The position numbers were made by a program, and so were the translations under genes. Below the pieces are notes generated by a model, which worked only from the letters and a program-made list of their open reading frames with translations, had not been told where the DNA came from and did no database searches. Of a DNA stretch of 64,000 bases, positions 9,500-20,100 are shown piece by piece. Positions within the stretch are counted from its first letter, which is position 1. Each line of letters begins with the position of its first letter. The stretch lies in assembly GCF_037325665.1 (NCBI RefSeq), contig NC_090260.1, positions 47,584,050-47,648,049 on the forward strand, in the 5' to 3' direction. The DNA comes from Littorina saxatilis (lineage: Eukaryota > Mollusca > Gastropoda > Littorinimorpha > Littorinidae).

Positions 9500-12290
9500 A
9501 GTGACGATCTGATCATTGTTGATCCGAACTCAAACCTGTTGTGACCTAGTAATATAACCAGGATCAACCAGACAAGACTTCGATGTCCAGAAGTAGTCAA
9601 ACCTCAAAACAGTTGGAAGTATCCAAGATGTAAGCACCATACACTTTTCAAACAATATGTTTTGCTTTGTTACAAAATATTGACCACACTGTGACCTTGA
9701 AACTTGAAACAGATCAACCAGACTTTGGTTTTGGTATGGACAGAAGTTTAATAAAGTTACATTTTTACATTTTTTACCCAAACCATACCCCTAGGTCGAC
9801 CAAACTTGGTTCATGTTTGAAGGTCATCGAATCCTATAGAAGCGAATGATATGTCATTGCTCTAGCTTTTAAAATCTTCAAGAAATTAATAAATTTTCCA
9901 TATTTTGATTCGAACATCACTCCGTTGTGACCTTGACATTTCACAAACGTCAACCAGACTTTGGTCACGTCAGAAGGGGCATCCAACCCTAGAAATGATT
10001 AAAGTGTAAACTCTAGTTTTAAAAATGTTCAAAACATTGATCATTTTCCATTTTAAGATCCCAAATTGACCCTGTTGTGACCCTAAAATTTGACTTGGGT
10101 CAACCAGACTTGGGTCATGTTTGGAAGAGCTCAAGCTCTAGATCTACAAAGATACACATGTGTTTAAGTTCTAACCGCAGAAATATAAATACGAGCTAGT
10201 GACTATAACGTAGCCACGTTTTGAAGCTTAAAAAGAATCAACTTTCTGGCCTGCACTCGACCCCAATAGCTGTGACTTTGTAATTTGAGTATTATCACCC
10301 ATACTGTAGTCACGTGTAAAGGTCATCGATGAAGTTTTAACTCTCTAGCTTACAATAAATTTGATAATTTCATAACTTCGCATTATTTGTGCTTCAACTT
10401 GACCCCGCTGTGACCTTGAAATTTGACGAGAAACATTTGAAGAATCATTAAGCAAAGGCGTTGTGCGAAGTGCCAAGGCTATTGCTTTAAAGGCAATGCA
10501 GAAAATCATTTGTTATCCTTGTTAAGCCCTACGCGACCGAGTTGTGACCTTGAAATTTGACAAGGGTCAATTATACTTCTACCATGCCTGAAGGCTGGCT
10601 TTTTAGCACCCAACTTGTGTGAATTTTCAAAGTTCTAGATATACAAAATTATTGGTCAATAAATTGATAATTTTCCATTTTGATGATCCCACCTCGACCC
10701 TGTTGCGACCTTGAAATATTACAAGACTTTAATTTCCATCTCGGAGAATTATCAAGCAAATGTGTTATACCAAGCTCAATTTCTCCAGCTTCAAAAGCAA
10801 TGCCACCCATAGACAACCCAGCTGTGATCATGTCTTGAATTGTACAAGGGTCAACCAGACTTCCAACATGTCAGAAGGCTATTTAGCCCCGAATATGCGT
10901 GAAGATTCAAAGTTCTAGCTTCACAAGTGTCTGAGAAAAAAAATGCCGTTTTTTACAGGCAGGAGAACCAGTCGTGACCTTGAATTTTGTTGAGGATCGA
11001 CTTGATCTTCTCCATGTCGAAGGATAATTGATCGATTGCGTTGTATGAAGTTTCAAGGTCCTAACTTTAGAAATAAAGCAGAAATGGATAACAGTCTGTT
11101 TTTTTAACCCATGAGCTGTGACCTTGAGATTTGACAAGGGTCAACCAGACTTTCACTGTGTCAAAACGTTATCAAGCCCTGAATGTGTGTAAAGTTTCAA
11201 GTTTCTAGCTTACCACAAAATTGTGAAAAGGATTATTTGTTTGTTTGTTTTTTACCCGTACGAGACCCTGCTGTGACCTTCACATTTGACAAGGATCTTT
11301 CTGAACTTCTTTGTGTCGGAGAATCATTGAGCTACGGCGTTTATGATATTCGAAGGCTCTCCCTTTAAAAACAACGGAAAAAGGTGATAATTAAAAAAAT
11401 AATATTGGCCCATACGTGACCTTGAGATTAGACAAAGGTCAAACCAGACTTCCACCGTGTATGGAGGCTATTAAGCCCAAAAGTGTGTGAACTTTAGGGT
11501 TCTTGCTTTGAATAATTCTGAGAAAAAGGTTAATTTCCGTGTGTTTTTTTTCTCACCAACACGAGACCTACGGGGATATAGCTCAGTTGGTAGCGCGCTG
11601 GATTTGTATTCAATTGGCCACTGTCAGCGTGAGTTCGATCCCAGGTTCGGCGGAAATTTATTTCACAGAGTCAACTTTGTGTGCAGACTCTTTTCGGTGT
11701 CCGAACCTCCCCCCGTGTACACTACATTGGGTGTGCACGTTAAAGATCCCACGATTGACAAAAGGGTCTTTCCTGGCAAAATTGCTCAGGCACAGTTAAT
11801 AATTGTCTACCTATACCCGTGTGACTTGGAATAATAGGCCGTGAACGGTAAATATGCGCCGAAATGGCTGCAATCTACTGGCCGTATAAAATTTCATCTC
11901 CCACGGCATCACTGCAGAGCGCCTAGAACTGTACCCACGGAATATGCGCGATATAAGACTCATTGATTGATTGATTGATTGATTGACCTTGCTATGACCT
12001 TCAAATTTCTCAAAGATCAACCTGAAAGTTTCCTTGTCGAATGATGATTAAGCAAAAGCGTTGTTTGAAGTTTCAAGGTTCTAGCTTCAAAAATCTCTGA
12101 ACAAATATTTTTCTTCCGTTTTTTTTATCTCCATTTGACCCAGCCGTGACCTTGAAATTTGACAAGGGTCAACAAGACTTTTACCATGCATGGGGGCGAT
12201 TTAGCCCCAAATGTATGTGAAGTTTCAAGGTTTTAACTTAAAAAAGTCTCAGAAAATAATATATTTTCTTTTTTGAGAATGTGTTGCACG
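9500..12290 (-). repeat. Right array, same unit inverted, ~145-bp period
   Basis: TGTGACCTTGAAATTTGAC followed by GGGTCAACCAGACTT recurs roughly every 140-160 bp (for example 10,400, 10,545, 10,825, 10,975, 11,112, 11,272, 11,417, 12,147). The landmark GAAGTTTCAAGGTTCTAGCT is the inverse of the left-array landmark, so the array runs opposite to 7900-9270. It is interrupted by the SINE at 11,572-11,984. Confidence 0.8.
11572..11984 (+). mobile_element. tRNA-derived SINE (GATT-tailed) in the right array
   Basis: The head is tRNA-like, with A box TAGCTCAGTTGG and B box GAGTTCGATCC. A ~300-bp body contains TGCACGTTAAAGATCCCACG, and the tail is (GATT)n. GACCT borders both sides. A truncated inverted relative is at 25,896-26,010. 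Confidence 0.85.
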
Positions 12291-12471
12291 CAAGACATCA
12301 CGACAAACGCTCGTGTTTTTATTTTGTTGCTTTAAGGTCGACTTGCGTACCCGCTCTTTCGCTAATCTCAATTAAAATTCATCTTGGAAGTTCGGTTTTA
12401 TTACGCTTATAATTAAGAAGATTAAACTAAGACAACAAATAGTTAGTGTTCCCATTAAACTCGATAAGGTA

Positions 12472-13693
12472 CAGTAAAACCTGTCTCTAACGGACACCCT
12501 TGGGGAATGGTAATAGTGTCCCTATTAGACAGGTGTCCCTTCTTCACAGGTGGAGGGGCCGGGGCAAAATTTTACAAAGAGCACGTAAAATGAACAAGAC
12601 ACTTTTTGTCAGTCCTGTAGTATTTATTTATTGGATTGAACATGAGACTCACTGAAAATGTGAGTAAACAAATGATACATGTAGCAAACAACAACATCCC
12701 CCCCACCTACCCCGTTCCCTACACACACACTGTGCATTCAAACTTACGCAAGTCGGACGTCACAAAGCTAAAAATAGCTGACTCTTCATCAGTCATTCAA
12801 CGGGAAATTCCGCAGTGTGTCTCGACCAAATTGGGTCAGCTCTTGTTTCATTCAGTTTTTCTAGTCTCAGCATAAATGCATGGAACACAAATTTAGCTGT
12901 GTTAACTATTGTTTCCTTCGAACGATTGCTTACAAAGAGAGAGAGATCGAGAGAGAGATTAGTAGGAGGGGGGAAGGGGGGAGTGGTAAATGATAAATGG
13001 TTGCCATACCACTCCCATACCACTCCCATACCACGTTGTTCAGGTCTTCATATTGCGTTTTCCGACGTTTCACAGTTTTTTGGTCGATTCGCGCACCTGA
13101 CTCCCACTCCTTCATCACGTCTTCTTTTTCCGATTTGATCCTCGCGATCTGTGTTTTACCACATCCCATCTCCTTCGCCACATCTCGGCATGATTGGCCG
13201 CTATCTAGTTTTTTCAAGGCAGCGACACGCTGCTCTAAAGTCAACGCTTTTCTTTTTCCTGCTGGAGATTCCATTTTCAAACACAGTAGTCTACTGTTGC
13301 TTTTGGTTGTGACTGTATCCACAATGCGGAAAAGCGAAAGTGAGCGAAGCGAAAGTGAGTCAGCGAAAGTGGGTCTCCATCTAAACAAGCCACTGATTGG
13401 TCAGAAAAGGGACAGGACAACCAATCAACAACCATTTGTGCTACGGCTACGGCTGCCGAGCACTGACTGCATAACAGTCGAGTTTTCGAAGTTGCGTTTT
13501 TATGTACGTTGTGTCCGTTTGTGACAGTGTTTACACTTCCTACGGTCCGAAAAATCGTGTCCGCGTCCGTAAGTGGCAGGTGTCCGCCCGTTAAAGGTTA
13601 GTTATTGTTGAAATCGTGTTCGTGCCATGATAAACTGTCCGTATGTAGCAGGTGGCCGTTACAACAAGGGTCCGCTAGACTCAGGTTTTACTG
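12472..13693. mobile_element. pogo/Tigger-type transposon, internally deleted
   Basis: 1,222 bp between TA dinucleotides (12,470-12,471 and 13,694-13,695). The ends are CAGTAAAACCTG and CAGGTTTTACTG, a pogo/Tigger-type TIR. It keeps only an N-terminal DNA-binding exon on the minus strand and is nested in the 6.7-kb element. Confidence 0.85.
13035..13274 (-). pseudogene. CENP-B/pogo-type helix-turn-helix remnant
   Basis: From the ATG at 13,274 the protein begins MESPAGKRKALTLEQRVAAL and continues GQSCRDVAKEMGCGKTQIAR and WESGARIDQKTVKRRK. This is the basic CENP-B N-terminal (psq-like) helix-turn-helix that opens pogo/Tigger transposases and binds the TIR. The frame degrades after about residue 80 and the catalytic DDE domain is missing. 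Confidence 0.75.
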
Positions 13694-14439
13694 TAGTGAC
13701 ATTTTATGTTGAACGCAAGATGGTGTCGCACGCAAGATCTCAAAAGATGTTGACGACATAATTTCAACACTTGGTAGCGCATTCGTGGTTCGTGATTTCT
13801 TCACAAATTTTGAACACAGAATGTGTCACATGGTTCCCTAGATGAAGTAGATCCTTGTACATGTAAGTTTTGTTTTTAAAAGAAAATAACCGTTAATTAC
13901 CGAAAATGCTGTTCAAAAGTTCTGCAGTCTTTGCTGGATTACTTGAAAGACAGCAGTTTGATACACCGTTATCGCTTGACGTGTCGACATCAATTCCAGA
14001 GTTTTTGAAAAAGAAATTTAGTAAATATCTGCGATTGAAAAATGTATGCCGTGATGACGACACATCTTGCGTGCAACACCTTAAAATTCGGTTATCGAAA
14101 AAAAAATTTTCTCTCGAGATTTAGATTGGACGTTTGGTCTCGTCTGTTAAGCGATGTTTCAGGCATTCAATCAAACTAAATGCAATGCATTTGTGCTTCT
14201 TGTTATTTTTCTGTGGCATATTCAAAACACGAGGTATCACGATGTCCGCTTTCAGATGGCCGGTTTTGGCGTTATTTTTGACTTTAAACAAGGATAACTT
14301 CAAAACCGTTCAAGTCAGACACACGAACTTATGTCCACTATATCTTCGCACATTCATCCACACCCACACCAATTTTCAGCGGACACACGTTTTTAGAAAC
14401 ATTTTTATTTTAAAACAAAAGCCGTCTTCTGTTCTGTGA

Positions 14440-14459
14440 GCACCTTTTGGCACTTAGTC
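14440..14459 (-). repeat. Right terminal inverted repeat of the 6.7-kb element
   Basis: Exact reverse complement of 7718-7737, followed by the target repeat ATCT at 14,460-14,463. Confidence 0.95.
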
Positions 14460-14559
14460 ATCTCCATTTTTTATTTTTATTTTTAATCTACACACCATTT
14501 TGTAACATTGTATGCATCCCGGCAATGATGATAATGTTTTTGATGTACGCTGATAATTA

Positions 14560-15292
14560 CACATTAACATGCTTCCATTTGAAACTTCGAGGTCTTCATC
14601 GGGGATTGACGCCCGACAAAAGCTAATTGAAGCCCGACGGAGAAAGCGACGGAGGGCTTCAATTAGACTTTTGGAGGGCGTCAATCCCCGATGAAGACCG
14701 AGAAGTTTCATATGGAAGCATGTTAATGTTATTGTAATTCAATCTGACGACGATCTCTTTCCTGCTTTCATGCGGTTGTAAACAGACAGAATTGGTTCTG
14801 TTCTGTTCACACACTACTTTCAGTCCACCTACCTGCAAGGGTCAAGTCCCAAGAAATATGTCTCTGTATTCCTATCGTATCACTCTGCTCCTGTTTTGTT
14901 TTCTTTCACATACATTTTCCCTTCTTTCTTGACGGGTTTCTGGACAGCAAACTCTAGAACAAATTCTTTTCATCACAAAAGCGATCTTTGGAATTGACTG
15001 ACGTATTCCGGAAGAATTCATGCATCAACTTACATCACGTATTCGACGTCATCACTTCGCATACCTTATGGTCTCGGTATTTCGTTGGCCTTCATATTTC
15101 CTACTTGCAAAATGACCCTCAAAGCTAACTGAGACTAGTTGAGGCTGTATCAATGCGCCTCGCCAGCAGGTTGTTAATGGATGTTTTAGCGAGTGGTTAT
15201 CGACAATTAATGACCGGTAATTTTTGATGAGTTTGGGTATTCTGACTAATCACAGGATCTGTTTCATTAAAACGCAAACTTGATTGAATTAC
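14560..15292. mobile_element. 733-bp insertion containing a long hairpin
   Basis: Unit B (near 42,588) reads GCTGATAATTATATTTTACG without a break. Unit A carries 733 extra bp between two AATTA copies (14,555-14,559 and 15,293-15,297). The first part is the hairpin at 14,562-14,728. The rest is bounded by the inverted pair ATTGTAATTCAATC (14,732) and GATTGAATTACAAT (15,282). No coding frame; family unknown. Confidence 0.65.
14562..14728. repeat. Long inverted repeat (hairpin), ~75-bp arms
   Basis: The arms begin CATTAACATGCTTCCAT and contain GGGGATTGACGCCC and AATTGAAGCCC, with only a few mismatches, around an 18-bp loop at about 14,637-14,654. Confidence 0.9.
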
Positions 15293-15439
15293 AATTATAT
15301 TTTACGCTGCCTTGTGTTCATTTGTACTTGTAAAAAATATTTCTGATTTATTTCTGATTTTACTGCTTGCAAATGCTATTCGGTTTCAATTCACTTTTTG
15401 TCCTGCCTTTCTATGAAATTCTTGTGGTCCGAACGAAAA

Positions 15440-15463
15440 CGGGTGGTGTTTGTTTGTTGTTTT

Positions 15464-15494
<31 letters not shown>

Positions 15495-15914
15495 TAAAAA
15501 CAGGTGACTGGTTTGTGTCGTGTGTGGTATGTAGACCAGGTCAGGGGTCAAGGTTAGGTCATATCGCGTGAAGGATTGTGGTATAGATACAGTTATCACC
15601 GAGCTGCAGTTCGCCGATTCGGAGAAGACGATTTCACATTGTTCGGTTTCGTAGCTCCAGAAAAATAGATAAAGAAGATACCAAAGGAGATTTCCTACAG
15701 GTTAATCTGCACAGCGTGTTTCCAGTGTCTGCGCGAGGAAGCGCTGTCGAAAGCGCAGTGTTGATCTGGCCATCTGGCAGTCGTGTCCCCGTAAGTAGGC
15801 TACAGACAGACAGATCTAGATCTAGTGTCTCGCACTCTTGCACCGTGTCACCTATGCTTACTGTGTGTGTGTACGTGTGACAGAATGTTTGTGTTACTGT
15901 TTGTCGATTTCTCA
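15440..15914 (+). other. Unit-A-specific non-coding stretch
   Basis: Contains a T-run followed by a ~21-base G-run (15,474-15,494) and unremarkable sequence with no match in unit B. I see no gene. Confidence 0.5.
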
Positions 15915-16067
15915 CGGGAGTCTTGAAGGCTTCGCCTCTTGTTAAGACCTTGTTTTCTCAGATGTTCTGTTCATAACCTCTGTAAATGTACCAATTTAAG
16001 ACTCGCCCCTTTTTAAGACCTGATTTTCTCAGATTGTTTGAGGTCTTAAAAGGGGGGTTCCACTGTA
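15915..16067. mobile_element. Remnant MITE with GGGGTTCCACTGTAG end
   Basis: The right end, GGTCTTAAAAGGGGGGTTCCACTG followed by TA, matches the right end of the complete MITE at 45,476-46,445. Its left part instead begins with cttcgcctcttgtt, which resembles the 3' end of a GACTCACATGC element. This suggests deletion across a nested insertion. Confidence 0.55.
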
Positions 16068-16711
16068 GACTTCCTCTTGTCATTTCTCTGAAAAAAGAAA
16101 ATATTGCAATAAAAAGATTAAAAAAAAAAGGTTTTGTATACTTGGAGGAGACTAATATTCAATTATTTTTTCCCTGAATGATGTTTTCAGTCTGCTGTTT
16201 TGGAAGGGCCGCGAATTCTGATTGTCTCACAGTTTTGCCTTCTAGTCTTTTGAAATAATTTTGTTTTAATAAATCAGTAATTTTGCACAATATAAGTTTA
16301 TGTTTGGATAATATACATTTTCCTCATGACTTCTACTATTGGTGATCAGTTTCTTTGTGAGGCCGTATCATTCTTTTCTGCACAGGTGGGCAGGAAAAGT
16401 GAATTTTGTTCTGCTTTTTGGTATTATGCACATGTCCTTTCATTAATAGCTGACCTTTTTTTGTGATGCCTTGGTTTTTTTTAACTGTCCATGCTACCTG
16501 GCAGCCCTGAATGTTTGACTTGTTTGTAAAACCTAGTGTTTTTTTAATGAACTCTGATGCATACTGATGTCGTGCTTGAAATAAAAATGCTAGAACATAA
16601 ACATTTTTGTCTGCAACATTTAATCGTGTGTGTGTGTGAGAGAGCGAGCGAGCGAGAGAAAGAAAGAGAAGAAGAGTGTGTGTGTGTGACTGACAGAGAA
16701 AGACATGCAGA

Positions 16712-16746
<35 letters not shown>

Positions 16747-17119
16747 ATGACATGAGGACAGAGAAAGGCAGACAGAGCGAGACGGACAGAGGAAGGCAGA
16801 GAGAGGTTCCAGGAGACAGACAGAGAGAATGAGAGTGACCCTGACCAAAGAGAGAAAGCGATCATGACGTCAGTGAAGAGTGACCTCCCTTGAGCACACT
16901 TTCAAAAGAAAAGGGCGTCATACCCAGCAGACAAGAGTTACAAATCAGTGCTCAAGTATTCACTGCAATGTCTTGATTACTTTCCTCAACTGCCCAGCCG
17001 TGTGCTTGCCTCACAAGGGGCGCAACTCTGCCACAAGAACAAAGCAAGTTATTTTCCAACATTGTATTTTCACATGCACCACAAACAAACACACAAAAAA
17101 CACGTCTTTTAACTTTCTT
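16068..17119 (-). other. MRPL9 3' flank with GA/GT-rich microsatellites
   Basis: Shared with 46,446-47,602 and, inverted, with unit C (about 56,796-59,470). Contains compound GT/GA repeats at 16,627-16,745. A plausible poly(A) signal region lies just downstream of the MRPL9 stop. No other gene. Confidence 0.6.
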
Positions 17120-20100
17120 TCAAGAATCTCCCAGACTCTCAGCCGACTGTTTTGTCTTCTTGATTTTTGTGGTCGGCAACCAGGTGGGGGGTAACTCTAT
17201 CCGCTCGTCTTTGGACGGATCGTTGTGTCGTAGGACTACTCTCCCTTTCACCATCACCGACTTGACCCCGTTGACCTGGAAGCAGAAAATATTCTTTTGA
17301 AATTAAAAAGATATTTAAAATAGTGAAAGAAGGTCGTGTTTAATGAAAATGTTATCATGCACAAAAATATCCAGGCGCAAATGGATGTGAAAATTCTTCA
17401 TTCTTATTCAATATTTTCTGCAAATACAGTCATCAAGTTGATAACTAAATGCACAAATAGACATTCACAATTAAAATTGAAAAAAACTCTGTTGAGGGAG
17501 AGACCAAATAGTCAAATTCAGAAAACAATAATTACACAGACAGCAAGACAGAAAAAACGACACACACACACACGCATACAAATTCACACCCACACACACA
17601 CAAACTCACATGCATGCACACACACACACACACAAACTCATCCCCCCCACATGCACACACACACAAACTGACACACACAAATTCACACCCACACACACAC
17701 AGACACACGCACATAAAAATTATCATTGTGTGCACTTGCCACTTACAGTAATTCTGAAGTTGAACTCTTCGGGCCCTGTGATGGCTTCTTGGGGCAGTGT
17801 GATGCAGCTTTCTTTTACTTCCACACCCTGAAAACACACCAACAAAATCATTCTTCTTCTTCTTCTGGATTCATGGATTGAAGCTCACACATTCACTTGT
17901 TTTTTTTTCTTTGCAGCTTTCTATCACTTCCACACCCTGAAAACACACCAACAAAATCATTCTTCTTCTTCTTCTGCGCTCATGGGCTGAAACTCACACG
18001 TTCACTTGTGTGTTGTTTTTTCTTTGCAGGAGTGGGTTTTTACATGTATGACTGTTTTACCCTGTCATTTAGGCAGCCATATGCCAATTTTGGAGGATGC
18101 TTGCTTGATATTTTCATGTTTCTATATCCCACCGAAATGTGACATGGATTACATGATCTTTCCGTGCGTACATGCATGTATACACAAAACAGAATAAGGC
18201 ACTAGCAGGTCGGCACATAAGTTGACCTGGGAGATGGGAAAAATCAACACCCTTAACCCATCAGGGGCAGCCAGGATTTAAACAGTCAACCTTCTGCACA
18301 GGAGGCCAGCGTCTTATCCACTGTGCCATTGCACCATCATTCAAAGCACTGTGCACCATCATTCAAAGCACTGTGCACCATCATTCAAAGCACTTTGCAC
18401 CATCATTCAAAGCACTTTGCACCATCATTCAAAGCACTTTGCACCATCATTCAAAGCACTCTGCACCATCATTCAAAGCACTGTGCACCATCATTCAAAG
18501 CACTTTGCACCATCATTCAAAGCACTTTGCACCATCATTCAAAGCACTTTGCACCATCATTCAAAGCACTTTGCTCTTTCAATTTTCACCGGATCAAATT
18601 GTGGGTGACACAGGCCAGATAATGTGGACCATGTACGACACAAACTTTGTAAAGAGAGATTCAAAGTCAAAACAGGGGTGGGACTCTCTTGTGATGAAAA
18701 AAGAGGAAATGGTACATTAAAATCTGTACAATCTGGTGCATTCTGAGACTAAAATTCAACTTGTTTTGATAAGTTATAAAAAGACATTCTCCTCCCCCCC
18801 CCCCCCCCCCCCCCCCCCTTACCAAAAAACCCACCCCAACAACAACACAACAATGGTAACATTGTAATGGTGCATACTTACGTAATGAACCATGTATCCA
18901 TAATCCAATAGTATGATTCAATGCACTGAAGCACAAAATGACTAATGGGACGCGGAAAAATAGATTACTCCAGCGGAATTCGTAAGTTGTGGATTCGAGG
19001 AAAAGTCCCACCCCTGTGAAAAGTACAGGTTGTGAACGACCCTGGACTTCCAAATTAAAAAATGGTTGCTGCCCCTTTGCAGATATGGGATGTATTAGTG
19101 GAGGGGGGGGGGGGGAGCTGAGAGCTTCAGTTAAAAATGAAATAATTGCGACAACGTGAGTCAGTTACACAGTGGAAAGAACATGTGACTTTCTTGTGTA
19201 TAGGGGAACCCCCTTAATAAGACCTCCATAAATCCGGAAAAAAATAAAGTTTTAAAAAGGAGGGATACTTCAATCAGGGGTCTTAAAAGGTGTGTGGGGG
19301 GCAGGGGGGGTGGGTGTGGGGTGGGGTGTATCCTCTTTTCAGGACAGTCCCATCCAGGTACTCACAGCCTTTCTGAGAGCAACTCGGACGTTCTTGGGGG
19401 TGAGCACCCAGCTGTTGTCTCCTGACATGGGCACCTTCAGGTACATCCCTGCCAGCTGGTTCACCGTCTGTAATCATGATAACGATCAAAACAAGGCATC
19501 GCATATTTACCAAATTCCACATAAGAGAATCACCTGCAAATGGATATTAAAACCTCATCTACAAAAAGCCAACCGAAAGAACTTCAATCGATGTTAATTG
19601 TTACTTGATCATGACAGATGCCTTGGACTAATGCTAATGTTACAACACAGCTTTTCTTTTTTCCAATTTCTTTCTTTATTTGGTGTTTAACATCGTTTTC
19701 AACCACGAAGGTTATATCGCGATGGGGAAAGGGGGGCTGGGGGGGGGGGGGGGGGGGGGGCGGGGGGAGATGGGATAGAGCCACTTGTTAATTGTTTCTT
19801 GTTCACAAAAGCACCAATCAAAAAATTGCTCCAGGGGCCTGCAACGTAGTACAATATATTACCTTACTGGGAGAATGCAAGTTTCCAGCACAGAGGACTT
19901 AACATTTCTTACATACTGCTTGACTAAAATCTTTACAAACATTGACTATATTCTATACAAAAAACACTTAACAAGGGTAAAAGGAGAAACAGAATCCGTT
20001 AGTCGCCTCTTACGACATGCTAGGGAGCATCAAGTAAATTCTTCTCCCTAACCCGCGGGTTTTTTTTTTCACCCTTTGATTACAGATATCATGCGACATG

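Larger units (their letters stand above)
7718..14459. mobile_element. 6.7-kb foldback-like element with inverted TCAAGGTCA arrays
   Basis: Exactly 6,742 bp lie between two ATCT repeats (7714-7717 and 14,460-14,463). Unit B has a single uninterrupted GCATCTCCATTTTT at 41,737-41,748, which is an empty site. The ends are perfect 20-bp inverted repeats GACTAAGTGCCAAAAGGTGC. The interior consists largely of a left array (7900-9270) with TCAAGGTCA on the plus strand and a right array (9500-12,290) with the same unit inverted. A SINE and a pogo-type transposon are nested in the right half. A second inner inverted pair, GTTGCACGCAAGA, lies near 12,283 and 14,065. No transposase or long coding frame was found, so it is probably non-autonomous. 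TIR-bounded inverted tandem arrays recall Foldback/Galileo elements, but the 4-bp (possibly 5-bp) duplication and the ends do not let me assign a superfamily. Confidence 0.85.

Noticed and set aside
7900-12290. Centromeric or pericentromeric satellite
   Set aside because: The arrays are short, diverged, change orientation and lie within exact TIRs and a target duplication, so a mobile element explains them better.
7718-14459. Large virus-like (Polinton-type) element
   Set aside because: No long coding frames, polymerase or capsid-like genes; the duplication is 4-5 bp and the interior is repeat array.
16336-16865. Serine/leucine-rich and GE-rich reading frames
   Set aside because: They arise from GT/GA microsatellites in the MRPL9 3' flank; the same holds for 46,910-47,341 and 57,061-57,599.
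18323-18575. CRISPR-like array
   Set aside because: Units are contiguous with no unique spacers; it is a simple tandem repeat in a eukaryotic intron.
18323-18720. Histidine-rich open frames
   Set aside because: They are translations of the 22-bp minisatellite.
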